Assembly (NCBI GenBank): GCA_036961295.1
Contig: JBALVX010000002.1
Coordinates: forward strand, 496,001-560,000
Length of the DNA: 64,000 bases
Direction: 5' to 3'
Origin: JAGPUQ01 sp036961295
GTDB lineage: Bacteria; Pseudomonadota; Gammaproteobacteria; Pseudomonadales; Porticoccaceae
The notes under the pieces were generated by a model that ran no database searches, was not told the DNA's origin, and saw nothing but the letters and a program-made list of their open reading frames with translations. Shown in pieces: positions 7,963-15,005 of the stretch (the first letter of the stretch is position 1; each line of letters starts with the position of its first letter). The translations under genes and the position numbers were made by a program.

Positions 7963-8457
7963 TCATGACTTAAATCGAAGATCTGCGGAAACCTCCATGG
8001 AGTTTATGGAGGCGACAAAGCCTTGCGCGAACTGGTGCTGGTCGCTTTCTCGCTCCCAAATCCTACCCGGAACTGGCAGAGAAACAAAAGCCTTCGCCCA
8101 GCGGCGCCTTAGCTGCCACATTTCGTCAGACAGGCTTCCTCGATTCCACAACCACCACTGGGCCTGATATTTTTGCAGGACGGATCTGCTCACGAGCATG
8201 AACTGTGCGAACTCTGCAGGTGTAAGATCCTCCGGTTTTGTTTCTGGGTCTAAGGCTCGCATGGTTAATTCTGACAATTGTGGGCTGTGAGAAAGACCCT
8301 CGTTGAGTTCGGCGAGAGAAATATCGGCGTTCCACGCTGCTGCAGTTTGAATAGAGCGTGTATTACGACGAAGTTCTACTATTACATAGATCAGGGAAAT
8401 CAGCACCGCTAGCCCGCCAAGCGCCTCGCCGATACGAGCAAAATCTTCTAGTGTCAT
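7963..8457 (-). CDS. Cassette-encoded hypothetical protein with one N-terminal membrane helix
   Basis: A 164-residue protein. A single membrane segment lies near the N-terminus (residues about 12-30, LGGLAVLISLIYVIVELRRN). The remainder is soluble and helical, rich in Trp and Arg (QAQWWLWNRG, MWQLRRRWAKAF). Similar small anchored proteins are common in integron cassettes, but I know no function. The ATG at 8457 is chosen over the TTG at 8463 because CGGAG lies about 7 bases upstream of it. A canonical attC follows the stop. Confidence 0.75.
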   Translation of the reverse strand: MTLEDFARIGEALGGLAVLISLIYVIVELRRNTRSIQTAAAWNADISLAELNEGLSHSPQLSELTMRALDPETKPEDLTPAEFAQFMLVSRSVLQKYQAQWWLWNRGSLSDEMWQLRRRWAKAFVSLPVPGRIWERESDQHQFAQGFVASINSMEVSADLRFKS

Positions 8458-8473
8458 AGCCAAACTCCGGTAA

Positions 8474-8570
8474 CCTAACGTCTTGCTCAGCTGCCCTTTA
8501 CCGCACCGGAATGGAGCGGTAGCGTAATGAGGATGCTGTAAATGGGCAGTTGCAGCAATTGGTTAGATGG
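8474..8570 (-). other. attC-like recombination site
   Basis: On the minus strand it runs from CCATCTAACC to GACGTTAGG. The inner arms are CTGCCCATTTAC and GTAAAGGGCAG (one mismatch), with an inner CCGCTCCATTCCGGTGCGG hairpin. About 97 bp. The imperfect palindrome with GTT at the right core is typical of attC. Confidence 0.8.
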
Positions 8571-8584
8571 CTGGCGATTCACGA

Positions 8585-8950
8585 TTACCCCCTCTTACGA
8601 ATATCGTGCATGAAATAGAGAGTCACTAACGTCGAGGCACCGAAGACAAAGATCATTAATTCTAGGTAGTACGGCACACTAGCAAAATTCGGAACTGAGT
8701 CGTAGATCGTATCCTCGCGCTCTCGAAGTAACAGCCATGCGTGTCCATATCCAATCGTAACCGACGCGAACATTCCCGCCCAGACGGCGTATAAAACCGA
8801 AATTACAGTGCACTGAAATCGAGACAAAGCCGCGCCTATGAAGTATGCAACAGTGAGATAACCGAACGTCATGGAGATCCACATCGCCGCAAATGTAGCA
8901 ACCATAGCGCCGGTACCCGTCAACGATTCAATTGCTTCCGCTTCAGTCAT
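8585..8950 (-). CDS. Cassette-encoded small membrane protein (121 aa)
   Basis: Hypothetical inner-membrane protein with about three hydrophobic segments: MVATFAAMWISMTFGYLTVA, then VISVLYAVWAGMFASVTIGY, then LELMIFVFGASTLVTLYFM. It ends in the basic tail HDIRKRG. No family recognised. The ATG at 8950 has AGGA about 8 bases upstream and is preferred over a TTG at 8989. It is the first cassette on the right side of the array, and its attC follows at 8474-8570. Confidence 0.72.
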   Translation of the reverse strand: MTEAEAIESLTGTGAMVATFAAMWISMTFGYLTVAYFIGAALSRFQCTVISVLYAVWAGMFASVTIGYGHAWLLLREREDTIYDSVPNFASVPYYLELMIFVFGASTLVTLYFMHDIRKRG

Positions 8951-9024
8951 TCGACTCGTCCTGTTGGGCGTAATATCTGCAAAGGGCAAAATACTTTGTA
9001 GCCATCTAACTATTAATAAACGTC

Positions 9025-9247
9025 CTAGTCGGTATATGTTCCCAACCTAAGACTAGTCGGTATATGTACCGGATTGGGGGAGATATGCGGAGTAGTCGGT
9101 ATATCATTCCCTTGCACCGATAGATTTAGCTCTCTAATATATTGATTTTCAAGAAAAATGCAATCGCCTTCGTTTCTGGCTCAGATATGAAGCGCTGGCG
9201 CGAGTATGTACGCTTTTCGAACATACTTGAGACTAGTCGGTATATGT
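9025..9247. repeat. Four dispersed copies of a (C)TAGTCGGTATATGT repeat in a non-coding stretch
   Basis: Exact 15-base copies at 9025-9039, 9053-9067 and 9233-9247, and a 12-base core copy (TAGTCGGTATAT) at 9093-9104. Copies two and four extend left to the palindrome GACTAGTC, and copy two extends right so that GGTA-TATG-TACC is itself an inverted repeat. Spacing is irregular (28, about 40 and about 140 bp). The surrounding 8951-9597 stretch holds no convincing gene apart from one possible 36-codon frame. The repeats could be protein-binding sites or debris from repeated insertion. Function unknown. Confidence 0.7.
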
Positions 9248-9402
9248 TGCCAGAACACGGGCCGCTGACTGCTTTGCAAGCTACTGATTCACCGAGTAAT
9301 AACCTGATCGGTTTACATAATAGACAACATCACAAGCCGAAATGAATATTTGGCATTTTTACATATACTTTTTACATACAGCTAACGTTGCAGGGAGACA
9401 CC

Positions 9403-9513
9403 ATGAACAACAGTCCATTTAGGAACACAGCGAGGCACGTACTGAACCTACCCCAGCTTGATGCACACTCTCTAATGGGGACAATCGTTCCGCGGGGCCA
9501 TAATAATAACTAA
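9403..9513 (+). CDS. Possible small ORF (36 aa)
   Basis: ATG at 9403 with GGGAG five bases upstream, open for 36 codons to TAA. The product is MNNSPFRNTARHVLNLPQLD followed by a 16-residue tail ending RGHNNN. It is hydrophilic and resembles no family I recognise. The good ribosome binding site is the main support. An AT-rich stretch just upstream (about 9345-9375) could hold a promoter. It may be a small peptide or the start of a decayed gene. Confidence 0.25.
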   Translation: MNNSPFRNTARHVLNLPQLDAHSLMGTIVPRGHNNN

Positions 9514-9597
9514 AAAAACACGCCGGACATTTAGACCGAGGTTCAAACGAATGGCATCACGGTCTTTGAGTTACGATGGCAGTTCTCCCACCTTAAT

Positions 9598-9939
9598 TTA
9601 TGCCTTCTTAACAAATTCGGATTTCAGCTTCATCGCGCCAATACCATCGATCTTGCAATCAATATCATGATCGCCATCTACCAGACGAATATTTTTAACC
9701 TTGGTGCCGACCTTGACGACCGACGACGAACCTTTCACTTTTAAATCTTTGATCACTACTACGCTGTCACCGTCGCTGAGCACATTGCCGTTGCTGTCTT
9801 TGATAACAACCTCATCATCTGTATTTTCCTCCGCGGCCGACTGTGACCATTCGTGGGCGCACTCGGGGCAGATGTACATGTCTCGATCCTGGTAGGTGTA
9901 TTCGGAACTACACTGCGGACATTTGGGTAAGTCGCTCAT
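9598..9939 (-). CDS. yjdM: YjdM/PhnA family zinc-ribbon protein
   Basis: A 113-residue cytoplasmic protein of the YjdM (formerly PhnA, alkylphosphonate operon) family. The N-terminal zinc ribbon has CPQC (Cys7, Cys10) and CPEC (Cys24, Cys27). The C-terminal PhnA domain has VVIKDSNGNVLSDGDSV and the strongly conserved DLKVKGSSSVVKVGTKVKNI. No phosphonate genes are nearby and the biochemical role of the family is unsettled, so the name describes homology only. A good start with AGGAAA upstream lies at 9939. Same strand as the next small gene, separated by about 60 bp. Confidence 0.93.
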   Translation of the reverse strand: MSDLPKCPQCSSEYTYQDRDMYICPECAHEWSQSAAEENTDDEVVIKDSNGNVLSDGDSVVVIKDLKVKGSSSVVKVGTKVKNIRLVDGDHDIDCKIDGIGAMKLKSEFVKKA

Positions 9940-9998
9940 TGTTTTCCTGTTAATTCGAGGCCGCCCGAGATAAATCGAACGGGTAATTGATGATGTGT

Positions 9999-10235
9999 TT
10001 ATTTTTGCTTAGAGGCCCATATAGCCAGTTTATGGCGCATGGTTTGCTGGGATATCTGGTCTTCTGGAACCGGCTGGATAACTTTATCGTGTACTAACAA
10101 GCGGTAGATATATTCGATTTTCTCGTTAGCGGAATCGGTAGGTTCAAACTCAACCACGCCCCGCGCTTCGCCGTATTTGACGCCCTCGGCAATGGCTTTC
10201 TTGATCAGCTCTTTTTCGTTTTTGAGTTTTTTCAT
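9999..10235 (-). CDS. Small conserved protein resembling DUF5062
   Basis: A 78-residue soluble protein that is mostly helical and charged. It begins MKKLKNEKELIKKAIAEGVK and continues YGEARGVVEFEPTDSANEKIEYIYRLL-type sequence. From memory it resembles the DUF5062 family of small gammaproteobacterial proteins, whose function is unknown. A ribosome binding site (AAGGTGA) precedes the ATG. It lies between the TonB-dependent receptor gene and yjdM on the same strand, but the spacing does not suggest a tight operon. Confidence 0.75.
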   Translation of the reverse strand: MKKLKNEKELIKKAIAEGVKYGEARGVVEFEPTDSANEKIEYIYRLLVHDKVIQPVPEDQISQQTMRHKLAIWASKQK

Positions 10236-10278
10236 AGTTCACCTTCAAGGCCCTGTTGCCAAACTAGTTTGCACTGAC

Positions 10279-12399
10279 TTACCGATGCCAGTTTAACTCG
10301 ATAACTCCGGTGCGTGGCTCCCCGACAAAATACCGCTCCTGGCCAAAACCAAAATCTGCCCGGTCAGCATAATCCGTATTGGCTACATTATTAAGCCGCA
10401 AACCCAGCTGCCAGTGCGGTGCTGCCTGCCACTGCCAGCGCAAATTCATCAGCCGGTGGCCGCGGTAACTGTGCTGATTCTGAGGGTCGGTGTAATAGCT
10501 ACCCAGGTAGACCCATTCCAGCTCAACGCTGCTGCCCGCAAAAAAACCCTCGCCCGTAGAGCGCCTACCAACATGCGCGCTACCGGTATAACGCGGTGCG
10601 GTGTCAATATCGTTGCCCTTTATTGAAACCGCGCTAATATCCATGTTGCTATCGTAACTGTGTTTAGCGTAGCTGGCATTAATGTCGAAGTACCATTTAT
10701 TGTCGGCTTGCCAATGCAGGCTAAGCTCCAGGCCTCGGTGTAGGGTACTGGCGCCGCTGACGTTCTGGCGCGCGCTATTTTGAAAAATCACATCGTCTTT
10801 TTCCATACGATAAGCGGCGAACGTGTATTGCCAATGGCCCGCTGAGCCACGCAAGCCCAGCTCCACATTGTCGGCAGTTTCCGCGTCCAGTTCGCTGCCG
10901 AGCTGCCCGGATTGCAGTCGGTACAATTCCGTCACCTGTGGCGCCCGGTAACCGCGGGATACCTTGAAATATAATTGGTGAACAGAACCAAGCTCCCGCA
11001 CCAGGCCCAACTGCCAGGAGGCATTGTTATACCCGTCGGTGGTGTCGTCGGGTCGAATAAATCGACACACGACCCCATCGGTGCAGGGCGATAAGCTCGC
11101 AGTCCGGTTGTCGTAGTCGTAGTTTAACCATTCGTAACGTAGACCAGCGGATAAGCGGGTCATGTCATTGACCTGCCAGTCGAGCGCGGCATAGGGCGAT
11201 ACCACCTGCGCAGCGACACGATAATCGTAATGTACACCCGCAGGGATGGTCGGGCTGAATTCCGCGGCCTGGGTTTCCTGTAATTCACCCTGAGTGTATT
11301 CGCCGTCTAATCCAAGGTGGAGGGTAAACTGTTGGTCAAAATGGTAACGATATGCGCTTTGCCAACCGACGCTGTAGTGGCGATTGCGCTCCACCGGTTG
11401 CCAGGGCAGAAAGTGCATAAGAAATTTCATTTCCGTGTGGCGCAGATAAGGCGTGAATACCCACTGAGTTGCGGAATCGGGACGATAATCAAAGCGAATA
11501 TTTAGCCGCTGACTGCGGACATCGCGATAGGCCTCGGGATTTGGGTTTTCCTGTTTACGCGAATCATCCCGATAGGCATCGTGGCCGGTAATAAAACCTG
11601 CGGTTTCCTGGTTGAGATTGGTAAGCGCAACCGTTGTCGTAATGTTTAACTCCCTCGACCGCAAAGCGGGTTGCGTACTATAGCGAAGTTTTATTTTTTG
11701 TTGATCGAAGCCTGCGTGGTTTTTGTATCCGGCGGATCGAACACCATCAAAGCCCGCATACCACTTGCTATTCTGGTGGCTCAGGCGAGTGCGATAGTAG
11801 TCGTGACTACCGCCCTCTACGCCGAGCGTGGTGCTTCCATCAGAATCTCCCTGATAAGAAGGGCTCACAACATTAATGACGCCGTGCAGTGCGTTGCTGC
11901 CATAAAGCACAGACTGCGGCCCCGACAAGACCTCTATGCGACCGGCCAGCTCGCTGGTGGCTTCAAACAACTGATTAACATTGCAGAACCCGGCGGCGCG
12001 CAGGGGGATATTGTCCTCGGCCATTAAAAATGCGCCACAGGCTCCGGCCCCTGTTAGCACCGGCGAACGCAGAGCGGTGAGGTGCTCCTGCCCATTGCCG
12101 CGGCTAAGCCATACCCCGGGAACGCGAACCAGAGCGTCGGCAATATGGCGATGCCGAGTCAACGCCAGGGCCTCCGCGCCAATTTTATAGACGCTACCCG
12201 GCAGGGCGCTCGCTGCAGTTTCGGTGCGACTACCGTAAACAATCAGTTCTTCGAAGAGAGGTGGTCCTATCTCACCAGTCTGGATACCTGGCATTTGCCC
12301 ATCGACGACATTATTACCGAGCGCCCCGGTGCTGGCCACGATCAATATTGCCGCCACACCGATATTCAAAAATGTGGTTACCCAAAATTTTCCGTGCAT
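10279..12399 (-). CDS. TonB-dependent outer-membrane receptor
   Basis: A 706-residue protein with an N-terminal signal sequence (about residues 1-28), a TonB-box-like EELIVYGSRTE, a plug domain (LADALVRVPGVWLSRGNGQ-like, then RIEVLSGPQSVLYGSNALHGVINVV), and a 22-strand barrel rich in aromatic residues ending LNWHR. Such receptors import iron chelates, cobalamin, other metal complexes or sugars using TonB energy. The plug has a Cys pair (GACGAFL and AGFCNVN) that may form a disulfide. It is divergent from the Rieske/PQQ-dehydrogenase genes, so uptake of a metal-ligand for that enzyme is possible, but this is inference. Three 15-bp repeats sit directly upstream of the start codon. Confidence 0.92.
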   Translation of the reverse strand: MHGKFWVTTFLNIGVAAILIVASTGALGNNVVDGQMPGIQTGEIGPPLFEELIVYGSRTETAASALPGSVYKIGAEALALTRHRHIADALVRVPGVWLSRGNGQEHLTALRSPVLTGAGACGAFLMAEDNIPLRAAGFCNVNQLFEATSELAGRIEVLSGPQSVLYGSNALHGVINVVSPSYQGDSDGSTTLGVEGGSHDYYRTRLSHQNSKWYAGFDGVRSAGYKNHAGFDQQKIKLRYSTQPALRSRELNITTTVALTNLNQETAGFITGHDAYRDDSRKQENPNPEAYRDVRSQRLNIRFDYRPDSATQWVFTPYLRHTEMKFLMHFLPWQPVERNRHYSVGWQSAYRYHFDQQFTLHLGLDGEYTQGELQETQAAEFSPTIPAGVHYDYRVAAQVVSPYAALDWQVNDMTRLSAGLRYEWLNYDYDNRTASLSPCTDGVVCRFIRPDDTTDGYNNASWQLGLVRELGSVHQLYFKVSRGYRAPQVTELYRLQSGQLGSELDAETADNVELGLRGSAGHWQYTFAAYRMEKDDVIFQNSARQNVSGASTLHRGLELSLHWQADNKWYFDINASYAKHSYDSNMDISAVSIKGNDIDTAPRYTGSAHVGRRSTGEGFFAGSSVELEWVYLGSYYTDPQNQHSYRGHRLMNLRWQWQAAPHWQLGLRLNNVANTDYADRADFGFGQERYFVGEPRTGVIELNWHR

Positions 12400-12401
12400 T
12401 A

Positions 12402-12446
12402 ACTTACTCTACAGAAGCTTACTCAGCAAAAACTTACTCGCCAGAT
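12402..12446. repeat. Three tandem 15-bp repeats in the leader of the TonB-receptor gene
   Basis: CTTACTC recurs at 12403, 12418 and 12433, exactly 15 bp apart, within units of the form AACTTACTCtacaga. On the receptor's coding strand this reads GAGTAAG three times, the last copy ending a few bases before the ATG where a ribosome binding site is expected. An in-frame stop just upstream shows that the repeats are leader, not coding. Confidence 0.75.
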
Positions 12447-12533
12447 AATCGGCGCTTGTCGCCAACCAGGTCTTATGTGAGCATAGCGGCAAATAAATCA
12501 AACCGGAACACCCTAGGCAAATACACAATAGAG

Positions 12534-13142
12534 ATGCCCATGACTCAAAACACTAAATGCCGGTCCTGCTGCTGTCAGCGGGACGAGGAGCCAAACCGGC
12601 TTCGGAGAAACTTGCTAAAAATAGGGGCACTGATAGGCCTGGCTTCACCCGCGACTACCTTTGCCAGCCGCAAACCGGAAAAAATGCGCCCCCAGGTGGG
12701 CGATCGACTGGTGTTTGCCTACGGAGAACGCCAGGGGGAGATCATCCGCAGCGACGATGTAGTGCTCGGGGCCGCTCCCATCGCGGCATTTCCGAAAGAC
12801 ACCTTATATGACATTGTTCGCGATCGCTCGCGGCTGAATCAACTATTGTTATTACGGCTGGAAAGCGATGAGCTAGCGGAAAACATGGCGTCTTATCACC
12901 TCGACGGCGTGGTCGCCTATTCCGCAGTGTGTACTCACACCGGTTGCACGGTAGAAGGCTGGGACGGTGAACGTAAACGCATTATCTGCCCCTGTCACGG
13001 CTCGGAGTACGATGTCACCAGAGCCGCCGCCGTGTTGCTTGGGCCGGCACCCAAACCTCTGGCGATGCTACCCCTGACGCTCGACGCGGGAACCTTCGTT
13101 GTATCGGGAAATTTTTCCCGCAAGGTTGGCTTCAAGAAATAA
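12534..13142 (+). CDS. Tat-exported Rieske [2Fe-2S] protein
   Basis: Electron-transfer protein, about 202 residues. A twin-arginine signal (RLRRNLLKIG, residues 22-31, followed by a hydrophobic stretch) predicts export of the folded protein and perhaps retention as a membrane anchor. The Rieske cluster motif is complete: Cys133-x-His135, sixteen residues, Cys152-x2-His155. Cys138 and Cys154 are placed for the usual disulfide (CTHTGC and CPCHGS). The region before the Tat motif is unusually Cys-rich (Cys9, 12, 13, 14). An alternative ATG at 12540 has AGAG at better spacing. The PQQ-dehydrogenase gene follows 65 bp downstream on the same strand, which suggests the Rieske protein may accept its electrons; this is inferred. 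The receptor gene is divergent. Confidence 0.9.
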   Translation: MPMTQNTKCRSCCCQRDEEPNRLRRNLLKIGALIGLASPATTFASRKPEKMRPQVGDRLVFAYGERQGEIIRSDDVVLGAAPIAAFPKDTLYDIVRDRSRLNQLLLLRLESDELAENMASYHLDGVVAYSAVCTHTGCTVEGWDGERKRIICPCHGSEYDVTRAAAVLLGPAPKPLAMLPLTLDAGTFVVSGNFSRKVGFKK

Positions 13143-13207
13143 TTCAAATATCCCGCTGCTAAAATAAACTTGCAGGCAAACAACGATAAATAAGAAGGAT
13201 GGCTTAG

Positions 13208-14989
13208 ATGACTGGATCTGCTGTAGCGCGTGCGCTGTTTAGCGCGGGAATATTATTATTTTTATTGTCTACCAGGGCCGGTGCCGATGTGCTTTTTGCA
13301 GATAACTCTTCGCCCGTTAAATCCGGAACCGCTTTAAAAGATCGCCCCGCCTACAATCCTGTAACACAGAGCCGACTGGGCAAGCCCGAAGCTCGCAACT
13401 GGCTTATGTATCGCCGCACCTATGACTCCCAGGGTTACAGCGAACTCGAGCAGATAAACACAAAAAACGTTAAGCGCCTTCGCCACCAGTGGACCTTTTC
13501 GACGGGAATGCGCGAGGCTCATCAATCTCCACCGGTGGTTAACGACGGTTATATGTTTGTCACCACCCCCCACAACCACCTGCTGGCCCTGAATGCTAAA
13601 ACCGGTGATTTACTGTGGCGCTACGAGCGCGAATTGCCGGAAGATTTGGTGCAAATGCACCCCACTAATCGCGGGGTAGCCCTCTACGGTGATTATGTTT
13701 ATATGGCGACGGCAGACGCCTTTCTAGTAGCGCTCAATGCCCGAACCGGCGAGGTGGTGTGGGAAGCCGAGGTTGAAGATTATTTCTCCGGATACTACAT
13801 CACCATGGCACCACTGGCCGCCAGCGGGAAAATCATGGTTGGTGTCTCTGGTGGCGAATTCGGTATTCGCGGATTTGTTGCCGCTTTCGATGCAGTGAGC
13901 GGGGAACCCGCCTGGAAAACCTACACCATCCCGGGGCCGGGTGAGCCTGGCCATACTTCCTGGCCGGGAGATACCTGGAAAACCGGCGGCGTACCGGTCT
14001 GGATTACCGGCTCCTACGACCCCGAGTTAAAACTTACTTACTGGGGTACCGGCAACGGTGGCCCGTGGATGGGAGATGCTCGCCCCGGTGATAATCTCTA
14101 TGCGACATCGGTGATCGCCCTTGATGTCGATACCGGAAAGCTCCGCGCTCACCACCAATACCACTGGAATGACTCCTGGGACTGGGACGAGGTGTCCGCA
14201 CCCCTGCTTCTGGATTTTAAACGAGATGGCAAAATCCATAAGGGCCTGGTTCATCCGGGGCGCAACGGTTATCTCTGGTTTCTCGAACGCAGTAAAGATG
14301 CCATCGGCTTCGTCAGCGCTAAACCCTATGTAAAACAGGATGTATTCAAGAGCATTGACCCGGTAACGGGGCGACCGAAATATTATCCCGAGCGCAAACC
14401 ACAAACCGGAAAAACAACCTCCTACTGCCCTTCATCCTGGGGCGGCAAAGATTGGCCCCCGGCGGCCTTTAACCCGAAAACCCGCCTTATTTATATACCG
14501 GCCAACGACAATGTTTGCGGAATCTTAAAAGGCAAAGAAGCTGAGTACCGCGAAGGCCAGCTGTTTATGGGTATCGAGCTGGAAGAACTGGGCCTGAAAC
14601 TCCACCCCGAGGCGGAACAATACATTGGCGAATTACAGGCCTGGAATGTTGATACCGCAGAAAAAGTCTGGTCGGCGAAATTCAAAAGCCATCACTGGGG
14701 GCCCGTGTTGGCCACTGCTGGCAACCTGGTGTTTACCGGCGGCACCAACGACCGTTATTTTCGTGCCTTCGACGCCAGCACCGGCGAGCTCCTTTGGCAG
14801 CACCGCACTAATTCTGGCGTCATTGGCGTACCAGTGAGTTATGAAATAGACGGCGTTCAATATATCGCCGTGCAGTCCGGTTACGGCGTCGATGCAGAGC
14901 GCGAGCAGGCTCTGCTAAATATGACCAGGGGCACCAGCACTTACGTGCCCCAGGGCGGGGTCGTATGGGTTTTTGCGCTGGAAGAATAA
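13208..14989 (+). CDS. PQQ-dependent (probably lanthanide-type) alcohol dehydrogenase
   Basis: Periplasmic eight-bladed propeller quinoprotein of the methanol/ethanol dehydrogenase family, 593 residues with a signal peptide (about 1-26). Expected metal/PQQ ligands are visible: Glu217 in GVSGGEFG, Asn283 in YWGTGNGGPW and the catalytic Asp325 in DSWDWDEV. The residue two positions on is Asp327, the extra acidic ligand that separates XoxF-like lanthanide enzymes (DYD) from calcium MxaF (DYA). The adjacent-cysteine disulfide of classical enzymes is absent: MHPTNRG stands where CDVVNRG-like sequence is usual. No cytochrome c domain or cytochrome c gene is adjacent; the Rieske gene lies upstream instead. 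The substrate is likely an alcohol or aldehyde, but its identity is not shown. Confidence 0.9.
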   Translation: MTGSAVARALFSAGILLFLLSTRAGADVLFADNSSPVKSGTALKDRPAYNPVTQSRLGKPEARNWLMYRRTYDSQGYSELEQINTKNVKRLRHQWTFSTGMREAHQSPPVVNDGYMFVTTPHNHLLALNAKTGDLLWRYERELPEDLVQMHPTNRGVALYGDYVYMATADAFLVALNARTGEVVWEAEVEDYFSGYYITMAPLAASGKIMVGVSGGEFGIRGFVAAFDAVSGEPAWKTYTIPGPGEPGHTSWPGDTWKTGGVPVWITGSYDPELKLTYWGTGNGGPWMGDARPGDNLYATSVIALDVDTGKLRAHHQYHWNDSWDWDEVSAPLLLDFKRDGKIHKGLVHPGRNGYLWFLERSKDAIGFVSAKPYVKQDVFKSIDPVTGRPKYYPERKPQTGKTTSYCPSSWGGKDWPPAAFNPKTRLIYIPANDNVCGILKGKEAEYREGQLFMGIELEELGLKLHPEAEQYIGELQAWNVDTAEKVWSAKFKSHHWGPVLATAGNLVFTGGTNDRYFRAFDASTGELLWQHRTNSGVIGVPVSYEIDGVQYIAVQSGYGVDAEREQALLNMTRGTSTYVPQGGVVWVFALEE

Positions 14990-15005
14990 GCAAGCAGCTT
15001 TCGCC

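Larger units (their letters stand above)
6234..9010 (-). mobile_element. Integron gene-cassette array without integrase (CALIN)
   Basis: Five compact genes or gene pairs all read leftward, with short structured sites between them. Each site starts and ends with attC-type core boxes (for example GCCTAAC...GCGTTA) and has pairing arms between. The genes have start codons close to the preceding site and are hypothetical or toxin-antitoxin, as is typical of cassettes. The left edge touches the 3' end of the frnE-like gene. The right edge is taken as the core-like GTTAGATGGC (minus strand) at 9001-9010. No tyrosine recombinase with an IntI-specific patch is encoded in the window, hence CALIN. Cassette transcription would have to come from outside or from internal promoters such as that of higBA. 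Confidence 0.78.

Noticed and set aside
9142..9345. A 67-codon + strand frame in the repeat region
   Set aside because: Starts with a non-ATG codon, has no ribosome binding site and reads through one copy of the dispersed repeat; composition is not protein-like.
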